Assembly (NCBI GenBank): GCA_026002935.1
Contig: BPGH01000001.1
Span: 1,909,965-1,973,964, forward strand
Source of the DNA: Acidimicrobiia bacterium
Lineage (GTDB): Bacteria > Actinomycetota > Acidimicrobiia > IMCC26256 > PALSA-610
Length of the DNA stretch: 64,000 nt
Direction of reading: 5' to 3'
Part shown: one piece after another, positions 33,323 through 40,665 of the stretch
How positions within the stretch are numbered: the first letter of the stretch is position 1
How the letters are laid out: each line of letters begins with the position of its first letter
Made by a program: the position numbers and the translations under genes
The notes under the pieces: model-generated
What the model saw: the letters and a program-made list of their open reading frames with translations, nothing else
The model's database searches: none
What the model was told of the DNA's origin: nothing

Positions 33323-34129
33323 ATGCCACGCCGTCACGACCGCGACGCGGGCGGGGACCCGGCACTCCTCGACGCCAAGGCGCGACTGCGGGAGGCCGTG
33401 TGGGAGCGCATGTCGGAGCGCGGCGTCGCCCGGTTCCCGGGCGCGCGCGACCGCATCCCGAACTTCGTCGGCGCCGAGGCCGCGGCGCAACGGCTCGCCG
33501 CGACCGACGAGTGGCGCGCGGCGCGCACGGTCAAGGCGAACCCGGACTCGCCGCAGCTCCCGGTGCGCGTGCGCGCCCTGGAGGAGGGCAAGCTCCTCTA
33601 CGTGGCCGTGCCGCGGCTCGCGGCGCCCGACCCCTTCCTCGTGCTCGATCCGGCGGCGCTCGCCGACCCGCCGCGGCGTGCCGCGACCATCGCCGGGGCG
33701 CGCCGCTCGGCACGCGTGGTCGCGATGGGGGCGATGGAGCCGCTCGACCTCGTCGTGACCGGCTGCGTGGCGGTGACGGAGGCGGGGGAGCGGCTCGGCA
33801 AGGGCGGCGGCTTCGCCGACCTCGAGCTCGCGCTCGCGGCCGCCGCCGGCCTGGTCGACCGGCACACCGTCGTCGTCACGACCGTGCACGACCGCCAGGT
33901 GCTGGCCGCGGGCGAGGTGCCGACCGGGGCCCACGACGTCCACGTGGACCTGGTCGTCACCCCGACCCGGACGATCCGGTGCGCGCGGGGCCGCGGGCAC
34001 CGGCTGCCGCGGCTGCGGTGGTCGGAGCTGACCGACGAGAAGGTCGCCGTGATCCCGCTGCTCAGCCGGTTGCGCGCCGGGCCCGCACCAGCACGTCGAT
34101 CGCGGTCCGCCCGTCGACCTCGCGGGTGA
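33323..34129 (+). CDS. 5-formyltetrahydrofolate cyclo-ligase-like (MTHFS-domain) protein
   Basis: A 268-residue protein. The glycine-rich G-K-G-G-G-F-A-D-L-E matches the ATP/folate-binding G-x-G-G-G-Y-Y-D box of 5-formyltetrahydrofolate cyclo-ligases, though both Tyr are replaced. The N-terminal region is longer than in the classical enzyme of about 190 residues, so it is closer to the MTHFS-domain-containing relatives of uncertain reaction. The 3' end overlaps the convergent methyltransferase gene by 68 bases, and the Arg-rich tail encoded there may not be conserved. Confidence 0.78.
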   Translation: MPRRHDRDAGGDPALLDAKARLREAVWERMSERGVARFPGARDRIPNFVGAEAAAQRLAATDEWRAARTVKANPDSPQLPVRVRALEEGKLLYVAVPRLAAPDPFLVLDPAALADPPRRAATIAGARRSARVVAMGAMEPLDLVVTGCVAVTEAGERLGKGGGFADLELALAAAAGLVDRHTVVVTTVHDRQVLAAGEVPTGAHDVHVDLVVTPTRTIRCARGRGHRLPRLRWSELTDEKVAVIPLLSRLRAGPAPARRSRSARRPRG

Positions 34130-34652
34130 CCTCGCCCGCCCGTTCGACGACGAGGTCGCCGAGGAGCGCGACGACGTCGCCGGCGTCGTAGCACACGCGC
34201 GGGTCCTGCGGACCGCCGGTGCCGTGCGTGACGTTGCGGCGGTCGTGGGCGACGAGCAGGAACACGCCGCCGGGCGCGACGGCGGCCGCCGCCCGGGGCA
34301 GGATCACGCGGCGGTCCTCGTCGGGCACCTGGAGGTAGGCGAGCAGCACGAGGTCGTGGCCGCGGGGCGCCGGTTCGTACCCGCGCAGGTCCGCCACCAG
34401 GAAGTCGGCGTCGACACCCTGGTCGCGGGCGAGCCGCCGGGCCTTGTCGATCGCGACGGGCGAGAAGTCGACGCCGGTCACGCGCCAGCCGCGGGCCGCG
34501 AGCCACACGGCGTTGCGCCCCTCGCCGCACGCGAGGTCCAGCGCCCGCCCGGGCGGGAGGTCCGCGCACTCGGCGGCGACGAACCGGTTCGGCTCGAGTC
34601 CCCACACCGTCGGTGCGCCGGCGTAGCGGGCGTCCCAGTCGTGACGGTCCAC
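34062..34652 (-). CDS. Class I SAM-dependent methyltransferase (TehB-like)
   Basis: A 196-residue Rossmann methyltransferase. Motif I is A-L-D-L-A-C-G-E-G-R-N-A-V-W-L, then G-V-D-F-S-P-V-A-I-D-K-A, and D-L-V-L-L-A-Y-L. The sequence around the N-terminal W-D-A-R-Y and P-N-R-F-V-A is common in the TehB/thiopurine-methyltransferase-like group. GTG 34652 is chosen over GTG 34658 because the box AGCCTA/TAGGCT at 34659-34664 would touch the latter. The substrate is unknown. Confidence 0.85.
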   Translation of the reverse strand: MDRHDWDARYAGAPTVWGLEPNRFVAAECADLPPGRALDLACGEGRNAVWLAARGWRVTGVDFSPVAIDKARRLARDQGVDADFLVADLRGYEPAPRGHDLVLLAYLQVPDEDRRVILPRAAAAVAPGGVFLLVAHDRRNVTHGTGGPQDPRVCYDAGDVVALLGDLVVERAGEVTREVDGRTAIDVLVRARRATG

Positions 34653-34658
34653 GGCCAC

Positions 34659-34668
34659 AGCCTAGGAT
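34659..34668. promoter_or_regulatory. Overlapping divergent -10 boxes (AGCCTAGGAT)
   Basis: TAGGCT on the reverse strand (34659-34664) is 6 bases before GTG 34652; TAGGAT on the forward strand (34663-34668) is 9 bases before ATG 34678. They share the central TA, like the element at 33304-33313 but with an imperfect palindrome. Confidence 0.5.
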
Positions 34669-34685
34669 CTGACGCCGATGTCAGG
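34668..34685. promoter_or_regulatory. Operator-like inverted repeat over a start codon (TCTGACGCCGATGTCAGG)
   Basis: CTGAC and GTCAG are exact reverse complements spaced by six bases. The ATG at 34678-34680 lies inside the repeat, and the -10 box ends at its first base, so binding would cover both transcription and translation starts. Confidence 0.7.
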
Positions 34686-36420
34686 TTTGCGGTCCCGGCC
34701 CGTCCCGGCGCCCGGCCAGGCGCCCCTCGTGGCGCCGAACGCGGCCGCGCTGTTGCGCCGCAACGCCGCCGAGCACGGCGACCTCGTCGCGCTGCGGTTC
34801 GGGGACGAGGTCTGGACCCACGCGCAGTACTACGAGGAGTCGTGCCGCTACGCGGCCCTCCTCGACGAACGGCTGCCCGCGCGCGGGCCGCGCCACGTCG
34901 CGGTGCTCCTCGACAACACCCCCGACTACCTCTTCGTGTTCGGCGCCGCCGCCCTCATCGGCGCCGCGGTCGTCGGGCTCAACCACACGCGCCGCGGTGA
35001 GCACCTGCTGCGCGACGTGACCCACACCGACTGCGCGCTCGTCATCACCGAGCCGCGCCACGTCGCGCTGCTGGAGCCGGTCGCGGGCGACCTGCCGCCG
35101 GTGCTCACGTCGCGCCGCTTCGCCGACGGCGACGACCCCGACGCGGCGCTCGGCGACCCGCTCACCGACGCGCTGCCGGCCGCGGCCGGCGACCCGGGCC
35201 TCGAGCCCGACGTCGACTCGATCTGGGCGCTGATCTTCACCTCGGGCACCTCGGACGCGCCGAAGGCCGTGATCTGCTCCCAGCGGCGGCTCCTGGTGAC
35301 GGGCAACCGGATGCGCATGATCATGGACCTGCAGCCGGGCGACCTCGGGTACGTCTGCATGCCGCTGTTCCACTCCAACGCCGTGCAGGTCGGCTGGGCG
35401 CCCTCCCTCGTGACGCCGTGCGCGGTCGCGCTCGGGCGCCGCTTCTCGGCGTCGCGGTGGCTGCCCGACGTGCGGCGTTACGGCGCCACCTACTTCAACT
35501 ACACGGGCAAGCCGTTGGCGTACCTGCTCGCACAGCCCGAGCGCCCCGACGACGCCGACAACCCGTTGCGCGTCGCGTTCGGCAACGAGGGGTCACCGGA
35601 GGTCGTCGAGCGCTTCGGCACCCGGTTCGGCCTCGAGGTCATCGACGCCTACGGCGCGACCGAGGGCGGCGTGGCCGTCAACCGCGACGCGGAGGTGCGC
35701 GCCGGGGCCCTCGGGCTCGCGCCGGACCACGTGAAGGTGGTCGACGAGGAGGGCCGCGAGAAGCCGCGGGCCGTGCTCGACGAGCGGGGCCGGGTGCTCA
35801 ACGCCGGCGAGTGCGTGGGCGAGATCGTCAACACGCAGGGCGCCGGGCCGTTCGAGGGCTACTACAACAACCCCGAGGCCACCGCGGCGACGACGCGCTT
35901 CGGCTGGTACTGGTCGGGCGATCTCGGGTACAAGGACGCCGACGGCTACCTGTACTTCGCGGGCCGCAACGCCGACTGGATCCGCGTCGACGGGGAGAAC
36001 TTCCCGGCCGGGCCGATCGAGGAGGCCCTGCGGCACGCGCCCGGCGTCGTGCTCGCGGCGGTCTACGGCGTCCCCGACGACCAGGCCGGCGACCAGGTGA
36101 TGGCGGGCCTGGTCCTCGCGGACGGGGTGCGCTTCGACCCGGGCGCGTTCACGCGCTGGCTCGACGGACAGGACTCGATCGGCCCGAAGTGGCGGCCCCG
36201 GTACGTGCGGATCCTGCGCGACCCGCCGACCACGGGCACCAACAAGATCGTCAAGCGGGAGCTCGTGCGCCAGAAGTTCCGCCGCGACCTCGTCGGCGGC
36301 GACCCGTTGTACGTGCGCGCCCGCGGCGAGCCCGTCTACCGCGAGCTCACCGCGCAGGACGAGCGCGCGCTGCACGAGTCGTTCGTGCGCCACGGCCGCG
36401 AGCGGTTCTGGGACCTCTAG
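34678..36420 (+). CDS. Acyl-CoA synthetase (FadD17-like AMP-dependent ligase)
   Basis: A 580-residue adenylate-forming enzyme. It has the P-loop-like T-S-G-T-S-D-A-P-K (the usual T-S-G-T-T-G-x-P-K with Ser-Asp replacing Thr-Gly), D-A-Y-G-A-T-E-G-G, W-Y-W-S-G-D-L-G-Y-K-D and the C-terminal G-T-N-K-I-V-K-R catalytic Lys region. It resembles mycobacterial FadD17. It activates a carboxylic acid to its CoA thioester via an acyl-AMP. It is followed after 2 bases by an acyl-CoA dehydrogenase, so the first two beta-oxidation steps are encoded together. The start lies inside the operator-like repeat. Confidence 0.9.
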   Translation: MSGLRSRPVPAPGQAPLVAPNAAALLRRNAAEHGDLVALRFGDEVWTHAQYYEESCRYAALLDERLPARGPRHVAVLLDNTPDYLFVFGAAALIGAAVVGLNHTRRGEHLLRDVTHTDCALVITEPRHVALLEPVAGDLPPVLTSRRFADGDDPDAALGDPLTDALPAAAGDPGLEPDVDSIWALIFTSGTSDAPKAVICSQRRLLVTGNRMRMIMDLQPGDLGYVCMPLFHSNAVQVGWAPSLVTPCAVALGRRFSASRWLPDVRRYGATYFNYTGKPLAYLLAQPERPDDADNPLRVAFGNEGSPEVVERFGTRFGLEVIDAYGATEGGVAVNRDAEVRAGALGLAPDHVKVVDEEGREKPRAVLDERGRVLNAGECVGEIVNTQGAGPFEGYYNNPEATAATTRFGWYWSGDLGYKDADGYLYFAGRNADWIRVDGENFPAGPIEEALRHAPGVVLAAVYGVPDDQAGDQVMAGLVLADGVRFDPGAFTRWLDGQDSIGPKWRPRYVRILRDPPTTGTNKIVKRELVRQKFRRDLVGGDPLYVRARGEPVYRELTAQDERALHESFVRHGRERFWDL

Positions 36421-36422
36421 CC

Positions 36423-37583
36423 GTGGACCTCTCCTTCACCCCGGAGGAGCAGGCGTTCGCGCGCGAGGTGCGGTCCTGGCTGGCCGAGCACGTCGAGGTC
36501 CCGCCGCGCTTCGCCCGCATCGAGGACGAGGTCGAGTTCGGCCGGCGGTGGCAGGCGACGCTCGCCGCCGACCGCTGGGTCGGCATCCACTGGCCGCCCG
36601 AGTACGGCGGCCGTGGGGCGTCGCCCGTGCAGGTCGCGATCTTCAACATGGAGTACGCGCGGTCGCGGGCGCCGCAGCCGGTCAACCGGGTCGGCATCAA
36701 CCTCGCGGGCCCGACGCTGCTCGCGCACGGCACCGAGGAGCAGAAGCGGCGCTGGCTCCCGGCGATCCTCACCGCCGAGGAGATCTGGTGCCAGCTCTTC
36801 AGCGAGCCCGACGCGGGTTCCGACCTCGCGTCGCTGCGCACGCGTGCCGAGCGCGTCGACGGCGGCTGGCTCGTGTCGGGCCAGAAGGTCTGGACGTCGT
36901 ACGCCCAGTTCGCGCGCTGGGGGATCTGCCTCGCCCGCACCGATCCCGAGGCCCCCAGGCACCGGGGCATCTCGTACCTCGTCGTCGACATGCACGCTCC
37001 CGGTGTCGAGATCCGCCCGCTGGTGCAGATCACCGGCGACGCGGAGTTCAACGAGGTGTTCCTCTCGCAGGTGTTCGTGCCCGACGACCATCTCGTCGGC
37101 GCCCTCCACGGCGGATGGGCGGTCGCCAACACGACGCTGGCCCACGAGCGCGGCACCGCGTTCCCCTTCAAGGAGCAGGTCGTGCACGAGGTGTACCTCG
37201 ACGAGCTGTGGCAGCTCGCGGCGCGCGAGGGCCGGCTCGACGACGTCGAGGTCTGCGACGCGCTCGCCCAGTCCTACGTCGAGCTGCGGGTGCTGCGGCT
37301 GCACAACTGGCGGACCCTGTCACGGCTCGCCAAGGGTGTGGAGCCCGGGCCGGAGTCGAGCGTCACGAAGCTCGCCTGGACCGAGATGACGCAGGCGCTG
37401 TCGGCCCGCGCGCTCGACGTCGTCGGGGCGGGCGCGCCGCTGTGGTGGGGTGCGGAGCGGAACCCGGGAGGCGGGTTCTGGCAGCGCCAGTGGCTGTGGT
37501 CGAAGGCGGCGTCGATCGCCGGCGGCACCTCGGAGGTCCAGCGCACCATCATCGGGGAGCGGATCCTCGGGCTGCCCCGCTGA
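36423..37583 (+). CDS. Acyl-CoA dehydrogenase (FadE type)
   Basis: A 386-residue flavoenzyme. It carries W-P-P-E-Y-G-G-R-G, the FAD-binding S-E-P-D-A-G-S-D-L-A and W-T-S-Y-A segments, and the C-terminal A-G-G-T-S-E-V-Q-R-T-I-I-G-E-R-I-L-G-L-P. The A-S-I-A-G-G-T-S-E block is typical of long and branched-substrate dehydrogenases. It oxidises acyl-CoA to 2-enoyl-CoA. GTG 36423 is 2 bases after the synthetase stop, so the two form an operon under the 34668-34685 operator. Confidence 0.92.
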   Translation: MDLSFTPEEQAFAREVRSWLAEHVEVPPRFARIEDEVEFGRRWQATLAADRWVGIHWPPEYGGRGASPVQVAIFNMEYARSRAPQPVNRVGINLAGPTLLAHGTEEQKRRWLPAILTAEEIWCQLFSEPDAGSDLASLRTRAERVDGGWLVSGQKVWTSYAQFARWGICLARTDPEAPRHRGISYLVVDMHAPGVEIRPLVQITGDAEFNEVFLSQVFVPDDHLVGALHGGWAVANTTLAHERGTAFPFKEQVVHEVYLDELWQLAAREGRLDDVEVCDALAQSYVELRVLRLHNWRTLSRLAKGVEPGPESSVTKLAWTEMTQALSARALDVVGAGAPLWWGAERNPGGGFWQRQWLWSKAASIAGGTSEVQRTIIGERILGLPR

Positions 37584-37611
37584 GCGGGCGGGTGGGAGCG
37601 GCGCGGGTGGG

Positions 37612-37617
37612 TAGGGT
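37612..37617 (+). promoter_or_regulatory. Leaderless -10 box (TAGGGT) for the VOC protein
   Basis: TAGGGT lies 6 bases before GTG 37624. Confidence 0.5.
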
Positions 37618-37623
37618 GCGCCC

Positions 37624-37998
37624 GTGGCGGACTTCGAGGTCGTCGGGCTGGACCACATCGTGTTGCGCTGCGCCGACGTGGAGCGGTCCCTCGCCTTCTA
37701 CCGGGACACGCTCGGCCTCGCGCCCGTGCGCGTCGACGAGTGGCGCGCCGGCCGCGCGCCGTTCCCGTCGGTGCGGTGCTCGCCGACCACGATCATCGAC
37801 CTCGTGGCCGATCCCCCCGACGGCACGAACGTGCAACACTTCTGCCTCGTGGTACGCGGGATCGACCCCGCCGGGCTCGCGGCGCGCTTCCCCGGTGCGG
37901 CGAGGGCCGATGGCCTGTTCGGCGCGCAGGGGTACGCCTCGGGCGTCTACGTGCGCGATCCCGACGGCAACACCGTCGAGCTGAGGTCCTACGCGTGA
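37624..37998 (+). CDS. VOC-family (glyoxalase/dioxygenase-fold) protein
   Basis: A 124-residue vicinal-oxygen-chelate protein. The first beta-alpha-beta module starts G-L-D-H-I-V-L-R-C-A-D-V-E-R-S-L-A-F-Y, where the His is a metal ligand; the second includes Q-H-F-C-L-V-V and ends D-P-D-G-N-T-V-E-L with the final Glu ligand. It could be a glyoxalase, an isomerase or a resistance protein; the context does not decide. Confidence 0.88.
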   Translation: MADFEVVGLDHIVLRCADVERSLAFYRDTLGLAPVRVDEWRAGRAPFPSVRCSPTTIIDLVADPPDGTNVQHFCLVVRGIDPAGLAARFPGAARADGLFGAQGYASGVYVRDPDGNTVELRSYA

Positions 37999-38627
37999 GC
38001 GCCCGGGAGGTCCTCGCCCGCGAGCGGGCCGCGCTCTGCGCGACCCTCGAGTCGGCGGGGCCGGACGCGCCCACGCTGTGCGAGGGCTGGCTCACCGCCG
38101 ACCTCGCCGCGCACCTCCTCGTGCGCGAGACCCGCCCCGACGCCGCGGTGGGGATCCTCGTCCCCGGGCCGTTCGCCCGGCACACGGCGCGGGTCATGGA
38201 GAAGGTGAAGGGGCGCGGCTACGCGCAGGTGGTCGCCGCGCTGCGCGGCGGGCCGCCCCGGCTCTTCCGCCTGGGGCCGATGGCGGCGGTGAACGTCGTC
38301 GAGAACTGGGTCCACCACGAGGACGTGCGGCGCGCCGGCGGTCAGGGCCCGCGCCCGGCCGACCCGGAGCTCGACGACGTCCTGTGGGGATCGCTGCGCA
38401 CGAGCGCGTTCCTGGCGCGGCGTCGCCTGCGCGGCGTCGGGCTGACGTTGCGGACGCCCGACGGGCGTGAGCTGGTCGTGAAGGACGAGCGGCCGATGGT
38501 GACGCTCACCGGGGCACCCGGCGAGCTGGTGCTGTTCATGGCGGGGCGCAAGGAGGCGGCGCTGGTCGCCCACGAGGGGCCGCCGGAGGCGTACGCGGTG
38601 GTGCTCGCGGCCCGCTTCGGGATCTGA
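37995..38627 (+). CDS. TIGR03085-type DinB-fold metal-binding protein
   Basis: A 210-residue protein of the TIGR03085 family within the DinB/maleylpyruvate-isomerase group. It has T-L-C-E-G-W-L-T-A-D-L-A-A-H-L near the N terminus and the diagnostic N-V-V-E-N-W-V-H-H-E-D-V-R-R-A. The three His positions are those that bind a metal in the fold. The function is unknown. GTG 37995 overlaps the VOC gene stop (GTGA). Confidence 0.85.
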   Translation: MSAREVLARERAALCATLESAGPDAPTLCEGWLTADLAAHLLVRETRPDAAVGILVPGPFARHTARVMEKVKGRGYAQVVAALRGGPPRLFRLGPMAAVNVVENWVHHEDVRRAGGQGPRPADPELDDVLWGSLRTSAFLARRRLRGVGLTLRTPDGRELVVKDERPMVTLTGAPGELVLFMAGRKEAALVAHEGPPEAYAVVLAARFGI

Positions 38628-38646
38628 CGCCCCCGGGGACCCGGCC

Positions 38647-39489
38647 CTACGCGGTGCCGGGTGCGGGCGCGCCGCGGTGGCCGGCCCACAGCGTGAAGCG
38701 CGCCAGGGCGCGGTAGCCGAGCCGCCGGTACACGCCCTGGCCGAGGTCGCTCGCGATCAGGACCGCGGGCTTGGCGGGGTCGGCGTCGCCGGCGGCGGCG
38801 GTCATCGCGGCGCCGACCCCGCGCCCGCGACGGTCCGGTCGCGCCGAGACGAACTCGACGCGGACGTGCCGGTCGTCGACGAAGGAGGACGCGGTCGCGA
38901 CCGGCTCCCCGTCGAGGTGGCCCACCCAGTGGTGCCAGCCGGGCGCGGCGAGCGCCGGGGCCGGGAGCAGCGAGCCCGGCGAGAAGGGCTGGAGCTCGGG
39001 GACGGGGTAGGCCTCGACGAGGACCCGCTCCCAGACCGCGGCGTCGCGCCCGTCGGCGACCGGGCGGATCTCCAGCCCGTCGACCGGCGGGGCGGCACCT
39101 CCGGACGGTCCGGGCATGCGCTCCATGACCGGCGGGTGACCGACCAGGCCGAAGCCGAGGTCCCGCAGGTCGGGTGTCGGCCAGGCCGAGAAGACGAGGA
39201 AGTCCCCGCCGGCGCGCGATGCGAAGAACGCGTGCATCGTGGCCGCCGCCGCGGGCCACTCGTCGGCGCGCAGCGGCCGGCGCAGGACGACCGGGTTCCC
39301 GAATACGCTCGGCGACCCGCCGTCGGCCATCATGATCCCGAGGTGCGCGTCCTCCACGACGGGGTCGCCGCGGGCCCGGCTCAGCGCCGCCCACGCGTCG
39401 GCCTCGCCCTGCACGAAGTCGTTGAGGAAGTTGTCGCCGGGGGGCGTCTGCGGCCCGTAGCCGGTCGGCAGCTCCTCGTCCGTCTCCAT
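38647..39489 (-). CDS. GNAT family N-acetyltransferase
   Basis: A 280-residue protein. The C-terminal half is a GNAT domain with the acetyl-CoA loop R-P-D-R-R-G-R-G-V-G-A-A-M and the late Y-R-R-L-G-Y-R-A motif. The N-terminal half (about 130 residues) lacks the loop and resembles a degenerate second GNAT-like domain. It transfers an acetyl group to an unknown amine. ATG 39489 is the first Met with a plausible N terminus. Confidence 0.82.
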   Translation of the reverse strand: METDEELPTGYGPQTPPGDNFLNDFVQGEADAWAALSRARGDPVVEDAHLGIMMADGGSPSVFGNPVVLRRPLRADEWPAAAATMHAFFASRAGGDFLVFSAWPTPDLRDLGFGLVGHPPVMERMPGPSGGAAPPVDGLEIRPVADGRDAAVWERVLVEAYPVPELQPFSPGSLLPAPALAAPGWHHWVGHLDGEPVATASSFVDDRHVRVEFVSARPDRRGRGVGAAMTAAAGDADPAKPAVLIASDLGQGVYRRLGYRALARFTLWAGHRGAPAPGTA

Positions 39490-39530
39490 GGCGCGAGTGT
39501 GACGCACCCAGGCGGTACCGTCGAGCGGCG

Positions 39531-40665
39531 ATGCCGCCGTTCGTCCCCGGGCTCGAGCTGTCCCGCAGCTTCTACGAGGAGATCGTGCGGCCGCTGCTCG
39601 ACGCGGCGTTCCCCGGGCTCGCGCACTCGGCGGCGCTGCTCGGGCCCGGCAGCGAGGTGCTCGGCTTCGACACCGACCGCTCGACCGACCACCGGTGGGG
39701 GCCACGCGTGATCCTGTTCGTCGCGTCCGAGCGGGTCGGCACCCTCGGCCCCGAGGTCTCCGAGGTGCTGCGCCGCCGGCTGCCGGTGACGTTCCGCGGC
39801 TGGTCCACGAGCTTCGCCCCCGACGCGAGCGGCGCCGCCGCGCCGGTCGCCGCGGCGGAGGGCGACGTCTCCCACCTGGTCGAGGTGCACGCGCCGGAGG
39901 AATGGTTCCGGCGGATCCTCGGGTTCGATCCCGCCGACGGCGTCACCCTCGACGACTGGCTCGCCACGCCCACGCAGCTGCTGCTCGCGGTCACCGCGGG
40001 CGGCGTCTTCCACGACGGGCTGGGCGCGCTCGCGCCGCGGCGCGCCGCGCTCGCCTGGTACCCCCGACGACGTGTGGCGCTACGTGCTCGGCTGCCAGTG
40101 GCAGCGGATCGCCCACGAGGAGGCGTTCGTCGGCCGCGCCGGCGAGGTCGGCGACGACCTCGGCTCGCGGCTCGTCGCGGCCCGGGTCGCGCGCGACCTC
40201 GTGCGGCTCGCGTTCCTCGTCGAGCGGCGCTACGCGCCCTACCCGAAGTGGCTCGGGCGGGCGTTCGAGCAGCTGGACTGCGCCGGCGAGATCGGGCCGC
40301 ACCTCGCGCACGCGCTCGGCGCGACGAGCTGGCAGCGGCGGGAGGCCGCGCTCGGCCGTGCCGCGGAGGCGATGGGCGCCCGGTTCAACGCGCTCGCGCT
40401 CTGCGAGGCGGTCGACACGGCGCTGCGACCCCAGTTCGGCCGCCCGTTCCTGGTGCTCGACGCGCAGCGGTTCGCCGACGCGGCGTACGCCGCGATCCGG
40501 GACCCCGCCGTCGCCGCCCTGCCGCGGGGAGTGGGCGCTATCGACCAGTGGGTCGACAACACCGACGTGCTGGCGTCGCCCCCGCGGACCGCGCGTCTGC
40601 GGCGCGTGATGACGGGCTGCGGCACCGCGCCCGGGCGCGGGGGTCAGGCGCGGGTCACGACGTAG
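39531..40665 (+). pseudogene. DUF4037 family gene broken by a +1 frameshift in a C5 run
   Basis: Two overlapping frames together give one DUF4037-like protein of about 378 residues. The first part (start F-V-P-G-L-E-L-S-R-S-F-Y, then F-D-T-D-R-S-T-D-H-R-W-G-P-R) ends in the usual L-A-W-Y-P; the next residues D-D-V-W-R-Y-V-L-G-C-Q-W-Q-R-I continue only one base over. The shift lies at the five C residues 40061-40065: removing one C restores the frame. DUF4037 proteins resemble nucleotidyltransferases, and the G-F-D-T-D-R-S-T-D context fits their active-site start. The break may be real or a sequencing error. The end overlaps hyuA by 22 bases. Confidence 0.85.
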
